NCBI GenBank assembly: GCA_030674185.1
Contig: CM060315.1
Span: 88,062,415-88,126,414, forward strand
Source of the DNA: Monoplex corrugatus
Lineage: Eukaryota; Mollusca; Gastropoda; Littorinimorpha; Ranellidae
Reading direction: 5' to 3'
DNA length: 64,000 nt
Of the stretch, positions 46,944-58,900 are shown in pieces. The position numbers and the translations under genes are program-made. Every line of letters starts with the position of its first letter. The stretch's first letter is position 1. The notes beneath the pieces were generated by a model. The model did no database searches and was not told where the DNA came from. It saw nothing but the letters and a program-made list of their open reading frames with translations.

Positions 46944-48955
46944 GCATCATAAAACTGTTGTTGGTTGGAGAAGGTATTGGGTCAGAAGCATCATAAAACT
47001 GTTGTTGGTTGAAGAAGGTATTGGGTCAGAAGCATCATAAAACTGTTGTAGGTTGGAGAAGGTATTGGGTCAGAAGCATCATAAAACTGTTGTAGGTTGG
47101 AGAAGGTGTTGGGTCAGAAGCATCATAAAACTGTTGTTGGTTGGAGAAGGTATTGGGTCAGAAGCATCATAAAACTGTTGTTGGTTGAAGAAGGTATTGG
47201 GTCAGAAGCATCATAAAACTGTTGTAGGTTGGAGAAGGTGTTGGGTCAAAAGCATCATAAAACTGTTGTTGGTTGGAGGAGGTGTTGGGTCGTAAGCACC
47301 ATAAAACTGTTGTTGGTTGGAGAAGGTGTTGGGCCAGAAGCATCATAAAATTGTTGGTTGGAGAAGGTATTGGGTCAGAAGCATCATAAAACTGTTGTTG
47401 GTTGGAGAAGGTATTGGGCCAGAAGCACCATAAAACTGTTGTTGGTTGAAGAAGGTATTGGGTCAGAAGCATCATAAAACTGTTGTTGGTTGGAGAAGGT
47501 ATTGGGTCAGAAGCGCCATAAAACTGTTGTTGGTTGGAGAAGGTATTGGGCCAGAAGCACCATAAAACTGTTGTTGGTTGAAGAAGGTATTGGGTCAGAA
47601 GCATCATAAAACTGTTGTTGGTTGAAGAAGGTATTGGGTCAGAAGCATCATAAAACTGTTGTTGGTTGAAGAAGGTATTGGGTCGTAAGCATCATAAAAC
47701 TGTTGTTGGTTGGAGAAGGTATTGGGCCAGAAGCACCATAAAACTGTTGTTGGTTGAAGAAGGTATTGGGTCAGAAGCGCCATAAAACTGTTGTTGGTTG
47801 GAGAAGGTATTGGGTCAGAAGCATCATAAAACTGTTGTTGGTTGGAGAAGGTATTGGGTCAGAAGCGCCATAAAACTGTTGTTGGTTGAAGAAGGTATTG
47901 GGTCAGAAGCATCATAAAACTGTTGTTGGTTGGAGAAGGTATTGGGTCAGAAGCGCCATAAAACTGTTGTTGGTTGAAGAAGGTATTGGGTCAGAAGCAT
48001 CATAAAACTGTTGTTGGTTGGAGAAGGTATTGGGTCAGAAGCGCCATAAAACTGTTGTTGGTTGGAGAAGGTATTGGGTCAGAAGCGCCATAAAACTGTT
48101 GTTGGTTGGAGAAGGTATCGGGTCGTAAGCATCATAAAACTGTTGTTGGTTGAAGAAGGTATTGGGCCAGAAGCGCCATAAAACTGTTGTTGGTTGGAGA
48201 AGGTGTTGGGCCAGAAGCGCCATAAAACTGTTGTTGGTTGGAGAAGGTGTTGGGCCAGAAGCGCCATAAAACTGTTGTTGGTTGGAGAAGGTGTTGGGCC
48301 AGAAGCGCCATAAAACTGTTGTTGGTTGAAGAAGGTGTTGGGCCAGAAGTATAATAAAACTCTTGTTGGTTGGAGAAGGTATTGGGTCAGAAGCGCCATA
48401 AAACTTTTTGTTTTTTTGTTGTTGAGAAGGTATTGGGTCAGAAGTACTGTTGTTGGTTGGGGGAATGCATTGGGTCAGGAGTATCATAAAACTGTTGTTT
48501 GTTGATATTAGGCCAGAATATAAAACTGTTGTTGTTTTTTAGAAGGTATTGGGTCAGAAGTATCATAAAATTGTTGTTGGTTGGAGAAGGTGTTGGGCCA
48601 GAAGCATCACAAAACTGTTGTTGATTGGAGAAGGTATTGGGCCAGAAACATCACAAAACTGTTGTTGATTGGAGAAGATATTGGGCCAGAAACATCACAA
48701 AACTGTTGTTGATTGGAGAAGGTATTGGGCCAGAAACATCACAAAACTGTTGTTGATTGGAGAAGATATTGGGCCAGAAACATCATAAAACGGGTCATAA
48801 GCGCCACGAAACTGTTTTTGATTGGAAAAGGTATTGGGCCAGAAGCATCATAAAATTGTTGTTGTTTGGAGAAGACATTGGGCCAGAAGCATCATAAACC
48901 GGGTCAGAAGCACCATAAAACTGTTGTTGGTTGGAGAAGGTATTGGGCCAGAAGA
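46944..48955. repeat. 44-bp minisatellite, about 45 copies
   Basis: Unit GCATCATAAAACTGTTGTTG, GTTGGAGAAGGTATTGGGTCAGAA. Variant bases (GCGCC/GCATC, TTGGA/TTGAA, GGTCAG/GGCCAG) alternate in higher-order patterns. The 3' part after 48345 is diverged. Confidence 0.97.
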
Positions 48956-49079
48956 TTTATATGATCCTTTGGATATAGTATGTGTGGAAGGTTGATAGCT
49001 CAGAAAGGTCACTTTCTGTTGTCTGTCACTTTCTGTTGTCTGTCCAAACTGTAAAGCAGAGGTCAAGATCAAGTAACAG

Positions 49080-49385
49080 GTAAGCGACCAAAACTTTGCT
49101 TAAACATAGACACAACATAATCCATTAGAACCTATTCTGGACTTATTGTCTTGTCGTTGAAAAGTTCCAGTCCTTCGTCACTGGTAAGCGACCAAAACTT
49201 TGCTTAAACATAGACACAACATAATCCATTAGAACCTATTCTGGACTTATTGTCTTGTCGTTGAAAAGTTCCAGTCCTTCGTCACTGGTAAGCGACCAAA
49301 ACTTTGCTTAAACATAGACACAACATAATCCATTAGAACCTATTCTGGATTTATTGTCTTGTCGTTGAAAAGTTCCAGTCCTTCA
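49080..49385. repeat. 104-bp tandem repeat, 3 copies
   Basis: Units start GTAAGCGACCAAAACTTTGC at 49080, 49184 and 49288. They are virtually identical. Confidence 0.93.
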
Positions 49386-49458
49386 CACCAAAAGTGTGTA
49401 TTTATTAGCATGCGAAAATGGGTTGTTAGTTTTGACGCCACTGCTACTCTGTGTCATC

Positions 49459-49524
49459 ATGAAAGTGCGAGCATCTCGGTGCAAGATTCAGATTCAATTG
49501 CCACAGACAAGGACCTCTGAACTG
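49459..49524 (+). CDS. Possible first coding exon of an unknown gene
   Basis: ATG opens MKVRASRCKIQIQLPQTRTS-EL and is followed by a good donor, GTATGT. No homology recognised and no partner exon found, so this is only a candidate. Confidence 0.15.
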
Positions 49525-49529
49525 GTATG

Positions 49530-49935
49530 TATTTTATGATGATATCATTACTACGTGTATGTTTCTTTTTATTTATTTATTTTTTTTTTATATTTGTTAG
49601 TGTTTGCTCGGCACCACTGGTCCTACACCATGTGTCCTTTCAACACACCACCAAAACCAAACTGTACTCAAAATTCCAGTACCAGAAAATCTACAGAAGT
49701 CGGCGTTATTAAACTACCATGAGGCCACCCACCAGAGGAGACTTGATGTGTACCGCTCCTGAATCATTTAAGTGATATTTAGTAAAGCCTGTTATGACAA
49801 ATCCGTTTGTTTTCTTTAATTTGTCCATGCACCTTTTTCAGTTTTCTATTCAGAATTAAAATCACAGATCCGAGGCACAATCAATTGTTTGCTTTGTCTC
49901 CTCATTTTTTAAAATGCAGTTTTTATTTTAAGACT
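49530..49935. other. Unassigned stretch
   Basis: Short open frames without recognisable products. Confidence 0.35.
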
Positions 49936-49939
49936 TTTT

Positions 49940-50060
49940 GAAGTTTTTTGCCCAAATTGTGCAATGCTTTATTGCTGCACAGCTGCCTACCCTATTGTAA
50001 GCAAGTGTGTTCTTGCTGGGTGTTTTCAACTTTCCATAAGCCAACGGATACATTAACACA
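49940..50060 (-). repeat. SINE S3 3' fragment, antisense
   Basis: GCTGGGTGTTTTCAACTTTC and the upstream GCCCAAATTGTGCAATG block match the antisense S3 3' end. Confidence 0.5.
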
Positions 50061-51370
50061 CACAGACACACACCCTTCTCCAGTCAGTATGAAACGATCT
50101 CAAAAAAAAAAAAAAAAAAAGTATATACCCCCCCCCCCTTCCTTTTTAATTGACAAGGCTAAAAGAACACAACCACTCAGTGTTGGATCCTTGCAATACA
50201 CTTATCCCATAATCACCAGTTTGATCCTGTGCAGCTCCGCCACCCCCCATCACAACTTTCCCAAAAGTTCTTAAAACCAAGCAACAAACAATGGGCTTTT
50301 GCTTTTGCCAGTTTGACCGTCGTCTGCTGTAGAAAAAGTTCGCAGCTGGAAACATTGTACACGTCAACAATGAAGTGCAAGAAAGTATGATAAGATTGTG
50401 TGATTTTTTTAGAAATCAATAGATAAAATATGAGTATTTTTATCAGGGGAACCATTTGTTAGTTTTAGATCATAAACATTTATTCAATTTACAGCGAATG
50501 AAACATAGTCTTGGTCAGAATTGCACAACTCTTTCACGGAAGGTGAAGGTCGTTGTTCGGCTGAGAAATATCCGAACGTTTTCATCACCATCATGACAGC
50601 AAAGTAAAAGACGGAAAATATGGTTGGGATAAAACGAAAGAGAGTGATTGGTAACATTGTGTGGTCCAAGAAAGGACACAACAAAGATGGGGTAAGTGTT
50701 ATTTACTGCCAATGTTGTCCAGTTTATGATCAGATCTCTGTTATTTTCAGTATCGTCTGCGTCGGCTTGTGACGGTGGCAGAATTTCAGTTTTTGTCATC
50801 TGCTATATGTATTTTTGGATGCATGACATCAGTCAACTTCGGTTTTATGTATGGTCTGGTAACAGAAATCGATGAAAATATATCACAGATCATACTTGGT
50901 GCCTTTTTTTTTTTTATTGTTGTTGTGATTTTTGTTTGTCTGTTTTTGTAATTTTAATCTGAGAACTACTACTAGATCTAGAACGCATTGCTTATTTTCT
51001 CACTTTTGCAATTTGCCGAGTGCAGATGGACTCCGGAACTTGGGAAGGGCCCAACCTCCATATCTGGATATCTTTTTATTTGGAAGTGGTCCCTATGGTC
51101 GTGTGGACAGTCACTACAATATCACTAATAATATCATGTTTCATTTATAGTTTTCAGTCTTCGGTCACACCTAACGCATACACGCAAATATCTGGTCACA
51201 CTGTTCAGGATATAGGCTACACAACCAGGAAGTATTTGTTAATCAGTGCCAGTCAGTCTTCACAACTCTCCTGCTTCTCCAATAGCCCCTACCATATCAC
51301 ACATTTGCAAATATGTCCATATTGGTTTAAGATATTTATATATATATGTGTATATGTGCATATATGTACA
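50061..51370. other. Unassigned stretch, possible remnants of host or mobile coding sequence
   Basis: Poly(A) and poly(C) at 50101-50137. Minus-strand frames around 50484-50799 and a plus-strand frame around 51020-51240 (hydrophobic LHIWISFYLEVVPMVVWTVT) are longer than chance but match nothing I know. A good donor-like GTAAGTG lies at 50691. Confidence 0.25.
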
Positions 51371-51371
51371 G

Positions 51372-51482
51372 TCATAACTAACTTTACCAAGCTCCTGAAA
51401 AAAGTAAACCCGACCAAAGCTTGTGGACCTGACAATATTCACAGTGTATTTTTAAAAACAGCTGCTAATGACAAAATGAGGT
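51372..51482 (+). pseudogene. LINE fragment, N-terminal edge of reverse transcriptase
   Basis: Reads FTKLLKKVNPTKACGPDNIH then SVFLKTAAN, matching L..IN..KA.GPD.I....LK of jockey/CR1-type LINEs. Very short and followed by unrelated sequence. Confidence 0.65.
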
Positions 51483-51854
51483 AGCATCAATCACTCACAA
51501 AAATCATTGAATGCTGGAACTTTACCTTCATCGATTCTTTCCATCCGTTCATCACTGATGAATGTATGAATAATTTAAAGCAGGCTGTTGAAATGCTATA
51601 AAAGTAATACATGTGAATTGTGGTGCAATATAGACCTATTTTGTATAATTATAAGAAGCAGACTAAGAATGCAACCTGCCATCCATTGAATGTAATTGTG
51701 CACCTTGACTTGCAGCTGGCTATACTTAATTTTCTTTTTCTTTTCTTCTTTTTTTAGTTTGGTTTTGTGGTTGCAGCCCTCATTATATACGTACATACAC
51801 TTGTGGGTTTTTGATTATTATAACCTTTTCTTTAATCTCTTCATTATGGAGTCA

Positions 51855-52150
51855 TCCTCCATTTTCATGGATGTGCATGCAGGGTGTTCTTGGGTTTCCA
51901 AAGGCCACTGAATACAGACTTGCCTTATGGGATCTTGAAGTTGGTATGTTTTAATTTGATGTGCTGTGTACATGTATATATAATGAAAGGATCTTAGGCG
52001 TTATCAGGTCTGTGTAGATGTTGACCTGGGAGATAGTAAAAAATCTCTTCCCATGGTTTTATCCACCATGTGGTACTCAAGCATGGCCAGACCTTCTCAT
52101 TGGAAGATGAGTGTTCTAACCATTAGGCTGTAGAGACTGCCTGTCTAGCT
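51855..52150 (-). repeat. SINE family S3, antisense copy
   Basis: TTTTCATGGATGTGCATGCA, GATGTTGACCTGGGAGATAG and a minus-strand tRNA-like head (TAATGGTTAGAACACTCATC) at 52100-52130. Confidence 0.65.
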
Positions 52151-52369
52151 GTGCCTTGTTTCTTCTTTTAATCCCGTAACTAGTATGGTTTTTTTTTGGG
52201 ACTGATTGGACATACTACAAATAGGATCCTCCATCTCTGTCTTTTGGGTACAGCAGGTAGTACTTCGGGTATACTGAAGTTACCACTGATCTTTCCATCT
52301 GTTGATCACAGCCATGATCTCCTTCCAGGATACCTTGAAAGGTGCTCTTAGACAGTGTGTCATGTTGGG

Positions 52370-52790
52370 TGATATGATCAAAGCAAGTAAGCTTGCATCA
52401 TTTCACACTTAACCGAAGTGGTCCCTGTGTGTGCACTAAGGTGTTAATCTTGCTTTGAATGGACTTGTTGGTCTTATGTTCAAGAGAGGATGTGAAAATT
52501 ATTTCTTCAGGCACATGGTTGGAAACTGTTGAAGGCTTGAATGTTTTTATTAGAATTGGAAAGCAGAAAATTATATGCAGTTTCACTCTTATGTATAGAA
52601 AGATAGACATCTTGGTGGTAAAGCTGATGGTGCTGCTTCTCCAGATTGTGTTTAGTCAGAACTTTGCAATCCTGATGCTGCATGTTTGCTTTGCTGCTGC
52701 CATCTTTGATTAGGGTAGTTACCAAGTACTTGAAAACTGCTGATCTCTTCCAGTTTGTGGCCATTCATGTGGACTTCTGCACTGCTGTTT
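52370..52790 (-). pseudogene. Decayed RTE LINE fragment
   Basis: Minus strand reads MNGHKLEEISSFKYLVTTLI and KDGSS, homologous to MNGQQLEEVDAFKYLGATLT and KDGRS of the intact RTE at 756-3818, with further matches to QTFETK and KTNDFV in other frames. Confidence 0.75.
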
Positions 52791-53301
52791 GACCATGACT
52801 TTTTTTTTTCAAGGCTGACTTTCATTCATTTTCCCTTCACTGTGGATGAGTCTGTTAGTGAGATATTGCTGTATAACAGCAAGTGGCTGTAACTTGAAAA
52901 TGGTTGTGAAAAAGAATGAAGTTAAATGATAGTTTTTTTTTCATGTCAGTCAGTTGAATTATAGACTTACTTAAATGTGAAAGCATATTGCCCATGTTTG
53001 TGTTTTTTATTTGGGGTTTAACATCTACACCCACCCAAGCGACATGACAGATGGGTTGCTGTGCAATCACTGAAACACTGTGGCCATTATAACTATCAAA
53101 GTATTTGTCACTGTAGGCCCTGTTAGGTCAGTTGATTAGAGCGCCATACCCATAGTACAGGGATTGTAGGTTGGATTCTCAGGCAGGCCACAGTTGTTTT
53201 GTTCAGGACATGGTCAGGTTAAAAGTGTATGTGCAGCCTTAAGATTTTTGCCATGATCATTTTGGATCTCCTCCATCACATGACACCGACGTTGTCCTTG
53301 C

Positions 53302-53305
<4 letters not shown>

Positions 53306-53337
<32 letters not shown>
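53306..53337. repeat. TA microsatellite
   Basis: About 15 TA repeats at the left edge of the inserted LINE fragment; another short TA run (53536-53550) lies at its right edge. Confidence 0.93.
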
Positions 53338-53338
<1 letters not shown>

Positions 53339-53341
53339 ATA

Positions 53342-53536
53342 AGATAGGCGTCCTTCAGTCTCGGAAGACTATGGACTAATGGAGTTGTGCTCTGGGTGTT
53401 TAATCTGGTGCAGCGTCGGGTGTGGCTGGCCAGTCCGACTCGGGAATGACAGTCCCTGTGGCAGAGGGCACAGATGAAGTCTGACGTTGGTCTGTCTGCC
53501 TGGGCTGCAGCCTTTCTTCTCGTTCTCTTTTCCTCA
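53342..53536 (-). mobile_element. Extremely truncated zinc-finger LINE 3' end
   Basis: About 195 bp, nearly identical to 20339-20520, encoding KRTRRKAAAQADRP and the finger CALCHRDCHSRVGL. Flanked by TA tracts. Confidence 0.88.
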
Positions 53537-53629
53537 TATATATATATATACATGTAATAATGTATGAATTCATTCTGGGCATGGAGACATTGTCTTGACA
53601 AACTGAAGCTGAAATTGAAACTGAAAGCA

Positions 53630-54600
53630 GTAAACAAACAAACAAAATCAAAAACTCACAAAACAAAACATAAAGGAAAAAGAGAATTTTGCATGTTGTT
53701 TTACTGTTTGTCATTGAAAAAAAAAATCTAATTTTCAGGTTGGAGACAAATTGCATAGATTTAGAACATTTTTGTGCAGAGGAAAAAACTACACAAGCTT
53801 TCTGTAATTGTTTACATAAATCATAACAGATGAACAGTCTGTAAAACATATGGTGACTTTATACATCTGTGCATGTCCATTTATGGTATAACATTTCATA
53901 GAATAGAGCATTGCTTGCACAGGTAATCTTATTGACTCAGACCCTGTTGCAGTTGCTTGGTGTGTATCTTGCTTTTCATGTGTTAATGTTGGATATATAT
54001 TATGGATTTTTCCTTCATAAAGCATCTTTGGCAATAAAGCATGGAATTGATTTTCTAAATCTAAGTGCAATATTATTGTTGTCTTAAGAAAATTGACACT
54101 GAAACAGCTGGAGAACAGTATCTGATGTGGGTGTGTCAACTGATGGTGATAGTAATACACCACTCCACCATATTTCATGCACTTAAACCTTACCAGAGTT
54201 ATGTTTTGTAGAGATGTTGAATATGTTTCAAGACATAGACAACAACTCAACCAAAAAAACAAAAGAAAAACAAAACCACAAAAACAAAATAAACACACAC
54301 ACAAACAACAACAACAAAAAAACAACAACCTATGCTTAGATAATTTCATAAAGTCTGCGAAGTGTTTCATGACAGTATATTGGCATCACATTTTGTAATG
54401 AATGTACAGAGATTTTATTTTTCTGAATTCTGTTTTGGCGAAACCTCAATAGCTTTTTTAGCAGTAGTCAAATAGAAATAAGCTGAAACAGCAGTCAAGA
54501 GTTAGAAAATATCAGTATTGTATTGGTACACTGTTGGTTTTGTTGTTGTTGTTGTTATATAAGTTATTTTTTGTATTTGTATTAGTATTAGTTGGTTTGA
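53630..54600. other. Unassigned AT-rich stretch
   Basis: Simple A-rich patches (54240-54330). No gene recognised. Confidence 0.4.
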
Positions 54601-54606
54601 TTATTA

Positions 54607-55953
54607 GATCCAAATGAACTGAAAAATTACCGGCCTATCTCTAATCTCTCTTTCTTGTCAAAACTCCTTGAAAAAGTCGTCCTCAACCAGCTGAACTCTC
54701 ACCTGTCTGCCAACAATCTCCTCAATCCTTTCCAGTCAGCCTACCGCCAGTGCCATAGCACTGAAACTGCCCTACTACACATTCTCAACAATCTCCTCCT
54801 TGCAACTGATACTGGCAAAGTCTCTCTCCTCACACTCCTTGATCTGTCTGCAGCCTTTGATACCATTGATCATGGTATTCTCCTTTCTAGACTTCATCAT
54901 ACTTTTGGCATCTCTGACATTGCTCTGTCTTGGTTCACTTCATACCTATCAAACAGAAAACAAACCGTTCTCATCAATGGCACTTACTCTCAACCTGCAT
55001 ACCTGACCTGTGGTGTTCCACAAGGATCTGTCCTTGGCCCTGTTCTTTTCACTCTTTACACCTCCCCCCTGTCCACCATCACCAACTCCCATTCTATAAA
55101 ACACCACTTCTATGCTGATGACACCCAACTTCAAGACAGTGACTCACCTGATAATATACAGCGCCTGTTGACTCGCACCACTGAGTGTTACTCGGACATT
55201 AAGAACTGGATGACACACAATAGACTTCAGCTTAATGACGACAAAACAGAAGCTATCCTCATTGGCACCCGTCAGAAACTTTCTCAGCTGCCTCCTCTTT
55301 CTCTCCCATTATGTAACACATCAGTCCCAATTTCTGATTCAGCTAAAAACCTTGGTGTCTGCATTGACTCTACCCTCTCCATGAACAACTTTGTTTCTCA
55401 AACTGCCAGATTATGCTACTATCATCTCCATCGTATAAAGCTGATCAGGAAGTATCTCTCTGTCGAAACAACTGCAAAACTCGTTCTCTCCTTCATAATG
55501 TCTCGCATTGACTATTGCAATTCACTCCTGTCTGGTCTTCCTGCCTCCACCATTCACATCCTGCAGCGCATTCAAAACAATGCTGCACGCCTTGTACTCA
55601 AAAAGAAAAAAGCTGACCACATATCTCCTCTCCTGGCACAACTTCACTGGCTCCCTGTATCAAAGCGCATACAGTACAAACTAGACACCATGTGCTACAA
55701 AAGCCTCAATAACGCAGCCCCCGATTACCTGTCAAGCCTACTTGAGATCTATGTTCCCTCACGTACCCTCCGCTCTGCCTCTGATCCTCTGACTCTTCGC
55801 TTTCCACGCACTAAGCTCAATACCTATGGTCCACGAGCCTTCTCTGTTTCTGGTCCACTCTCCTGGAACAAACTTCCTCTCTCAGTCCGTCAGCAACCTA
55901 CTTTTGTCTCCTTCAAGTCCGCTCTCAAAACTCACCTTTTCTCTCCTGCATAA
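54607..55953 (+). CDS. L2-like LINE reverse transcriptase, truncated but open
   Basis: The frame is open from 54607 ([20 protein letters not shown]) to TAA at 55951-55953, about 448 residues; no true start. Motifs: [59 protein letters not shown], catalytic [50 protein letters not shown] and SWNKLPLSVRQQPT. Endonuclease missing. Confidence 0.92.
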   Translation, partial: DPNELKNYRPISNLSFLSKLLEKVVLNQLNSHLSANNLLNPFQSAYRQCHSTETALLHILNNLLLATDTGKVSLLTLLDLSAAFDTIDHGILLSRLHHTFGISDIALSWFTSYLSNRKQTVLINGTYSQPAYLTCGVPQGSVLGPVLFTLYTSPLSTITNSHSIKHHFYADDTQLQDSDSPDNIQRLLTRTTECYSDIKNWMTHNRLQLNDDKTEAILIGTRQKLSQLPPLSLPLCNTSVPISDSAKNLGVCIDSTLSMNNFVSQTARLCYYHLHRIKLIRKYLSVETTAKLVLSFIMSRIDYCNSLLSGLPASTIHILQRIQNNAARLVLKKKKADHISPLLAQLHWLPVSKRIQYKLDTMCYKSLNNAAPDYLSSLLEIYVPSRTLRSASDPLTLRFPRTKLNTYGPRAFSVSGPLSWNKLPLSVRQQPTFVSFKSALKTHLFSPA

Positions 55954-56110
55954 AATCCTAACCTCACTCAACCCTCCCCTCTGCAGCCTGTCTCCGCTCG
56001 GAGGGAATCACATGGTTATAATATATAATTGTATGCTATGCTCTCTATAATTTTCCATTGCTTTTATTCTTGCTTTTATTGCTTTTATTCTTTCTCCCCA
56101 TTTATAGCCA

Positions 56111-56115
<5 letters not shown>

Positions 56116-56172
<57 letters not shown>

Positions 56173-56220
56173 TGTGTGTGTGCGTGCGTGTGTGTGCGAG
56201 CGTGCGTGCCTGCGTGTGTG
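56116..56220. repeat. TG microsatellite in LINE 3' UTR
   Basis: About 28 TG repeats, then a TGCG-rich degenerate continuation. Confidence 0.95.
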
Positions 56221-56310
56221 TCTGCTTCAGCGCTTAGATTTGATTTTATCAAGATTTTGCGCTATATAAATATTGTAATTATTATTATTATATATTATTA
56301 TTATTTGAGC

Positions 56311-56605
56311 AAGGCAAGTTCAATGGAAACTGAAGAATATGATTACGATGGGGAAGAAAGAAAAGTTGGGGCATCTGAACAGACATGGTTGAACTCTGTC
56401 AAAGTGATCCAGCAACAGTGAAGGGTCTCTTCATGTGGGTGGCCAGTGGTGGCTAGACAGTCTGGCTTGTGTGAGGTTTTTGGTACTGAGATGTAACTGA
56501 AGGAGTCGGGGTCGCTGATGTGTTTTGGGGCGGGAATGAACAACATAGGATCAACACCACTGAGAGGGCACAGAAGTTGGGACAGGGGAAATATAGCAAC
56601 AACAA
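56311..56605. other. Unassigned stretch
   Basis: Shares CCAGCAACAGTGAAGG-type sequence with the antisense of 4960-5110 (CACCATGGAACC, CATTTGAAATCCCAGTGTCA), so an old dispersed repeat is likely. Confidence 0.35.
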
Positions 56606-56625
56606 CTAAACAGACAGACAGACAA

Positions 56626-56660
<35 letters not shown>
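56606..56660. repeat. CAGA tetranucleotide microsatellite
   Basis: CAGACAGA and CAAACAGA units. Confidence 0.93.
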
Positions 56661-56661
<1 letters not shown>

Positions 56662-57605
56662 TACTGTTGAATTTCTCTGTTTTTTTTCATTTTTCTTAAA
56701 ATGTAAGGAATATGAAACATACTGCCTCACCATATTCAAACTCGGCATGTGTTATGTTTGCTTTACAAATCAGGATGATGGAAGTTTTGTAAGTAACATG
56801 AGGGTAGCAGCTTATCAGAGGGTTTATAATGCATTTACTGGGTTCTGATTTCTGTTCAAAAGTGTATCATGGTTTGAAGCTGACATGTTCACAAATAGAC
56901 AGGCTGTTGAAGATGTGTTAACATCAATATACAATGACTTTGATAGTCAGTGGTGACAGTTGATTGCTGCATAGCAAAGTGGCAAATTTGTTTAGATATA
57001 ATTGCATTTCAGAAATATCAAAAAGTTGACAGTAGTTTTTGAAATGTTGGAATTTTAATGAAGCCATCCAAATTTTAGTGGTGTTTCCTCAACCAGCCTG
57101 GCAAAGTAGTGGATGGGAGGTTAGGCACCAGCAGCACAGCTCAGCAGTGATGTCGTAAGTTGGCATCATAAAAGTTTAGATCTTAGAAAAATGAACACTA
57201 AACCTCAAAAGTAAAAGGATGGATAGTGCACCAGGGTTTGCTTTATAGTATCATCAGATAACATGATAGGTGCATGACAGATTAAGTCATTCAGTGTCAG
57301 CTTCAAAATCTAATTGCTTTTGGATTTTTTAACACTGCTTATTTGTTTTCATGGGAATGAATTAAGTGCATATTTTGCTGTGGTTGATGAAATGGTGGTT
57401 GCTATTGCTAGTGTTAGCGGTATTTCTGTTGTTGGTTTATTTTCAGGTCCTCAGCTGGTAATCTGTATATATTGAGTTAATACTGATGTATGTATTGTTT
57501 AATTCATACAAAGACCTGCTGTGCCTGATATTGTTTTAATACAGTGAGTAAGATGTATTAGTTTGTGTTCTTTCCATACAGTGAAAGTTGCACCAAGTTG
57601 TGTTC
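56661..57605. other. Unassigned AT-rich stretch
   Basis: No gene or repeat family recognised. Confidence 0.4.
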
Positions 57606-57609
57606 ATTT

Positions 57610-57870
57610 TCATAGGACAAGGCTTGCATGTGGCACAACCATTTTGCTCCCTGTGACAGCTGCTTGATTGGCAGAGTCTTTGAATCTGACAGTGTGGGTT
57701 TGAGTTGTGAATGGGTACCTGGCCCTATTCAGGGTTGGGGAAGGTAAAGCAGCGAGAGGAAGGAGATGGGCAGTATTGTCATACTCCTGGTCCTGAGTAA
57801 GATTGAGGTTTGTATCACTTGGCTCGCTTACACTGTCAGGGTCATGGGGACAGCCTATTACCATTGTGGA
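57610..57870 (+). repeat. tRNA-headed SINE (family S4)
   Basis: CTGCTTGATTGGCAGAGTCT and GGTTTGAGTTGTGAATGGGT form A/B-box-like sequence; the body has GGGTACCTGGCCCTATTCAG and GGGGAAGGTAAAGCAGCGAG. The open minus-strand frame here is a by-product. Confidence 0.5.
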
Positions 57871-58205
57871 TATTATATTATGTAATACATTCTTAATCAA
57901 TGCCTCTTTAAATGGGTAATTTCTTCTTCTCAAAGTATACATAACATACGCTGGAATAAAAGCAGTTATGTTTGGAGAGTCTTCCCTTATATATACTTTA
58001 TAACTCATGTAACTATTCTATGGAGTGCATCTAACATCAGTTAGAATGTAGTGTTGTATGTAACATAACAATAATTCAACAAGGACATACTATAGCCTAC
58101 TGTGTTACTGTTAGGGGGAAGTCAAATCACCCTCATCTCTATTCTTTTGCTTAACAATTGGCAGTGGACCTTTGTATCCGTTTTGTTTTGCCTCCTGGAT
58201 ACCAC

Positions 58206-58220
58206 TGTGTGTGTGTGTGT

Positions 58221-58311
<91 letters not shown>

Positions 58312-58424
58312 CTATGTGTCACTGTGTGTGTGTGTGTCTGCATGCGTGTGTGCATGTGTGTGTGGTGTGTGCTTGTGTGCCTCTGTGTGTATGTGCGTGT
58401 GCTTTGTGTGTGTGTGTGTGTGTG

Positions 58425-58459
<35 letters not shown>

Positions 58460-58490
58460 GTGCATGTGTGTGTGTATGTGTATATGTGCA
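58206..58490. repeat. Long interrupted TG microsatellite
   Basis: TG blocks with TATG, TTG and TCAC interruptions. Confidence 0.96.
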
Positions 58491-58694
58491 TGCATCATGC
58501 ATGTTTGCAGATGTACAGGGGGTGGGTGAGTGTTAGATTCCTACCATAGAAATATAGTACATGTGTATATATAATACTTGCATACTGTAGTCTTCTTCGG
58601 AGTGTCTTCCCGTTGACGTATTGTCATAAATGCAACGCTTAGATTTAACGAGTTATAGTATTGTCTTATGTAGTTTAAGTTTAATTCAAAGTTT

Positions 58695-58900
58695 GTTTGG
58701 GAGGGATTCATTGCACTCACACAGTTCTATATACTCCACCCAAATCTTCCAGCAGGTATCTGGCAGATTCCCTGAGCCAGTGCAAAACTGTGCACTGGCA
58801 AGATCTTGAGATGGGGAAGGGGGGGGGGGGGTGTGAAGATGGGAAAAGGACCTATGAAATACTGACCTGACACCACAGAATGATGCAAGCATTAAAATAG
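58695..58900 (+). repeat. Dispersed element Y copy
   Basis: GAGGGATTCATTGCACTCAC, CCAGCAGGTATCTGGCAGAT, GGCAAGATCTTGAGATGGGG and GACCTGACACCACAGAATGA, as at 42830-43012. Confidence 0.75.

Larger units (their letters stand above)
53115..53625 (+). repeat. SINE family S1 with tRNA-like head, split by a LINE fragment
   Basis: Head GTTAGGTCAGTTGATTAGAG, CGCCATACCCATAGTACAGG and GTAGGTTGGATTCTC is tRNA-like. The body continues with TTTTTGCCATGATCATTTTG and the tail CATTCTGGGCATGGAGACAT, TGAAGCTGAAATTGAAACTG after the interruption at about 53300-53560. Confidence 0.75.
54606..56310 (+). mobile_element. L2-like LINE, 5'-truncated, second copy
   Basis: Starts within the reverse transcriptase and ends in GCGCTATATAAATATTG and ATT repeats (56276-56306). 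Its coding part is open. The protein differs clearly from that of 22861-24917, so it is a separate subfamily. Confidence 0.88.

Noticed and set aside
46944..48487. Minus-strand ORFs with PTNNSF repeats
   Set aside because: By-products of the 44-bp array, with no start context or homology.
57610..58008. 132-residue minus-strand ORF as a gene
   Set aside because: It overlaps a tRNA-headed SINE and matches no protein family I know.
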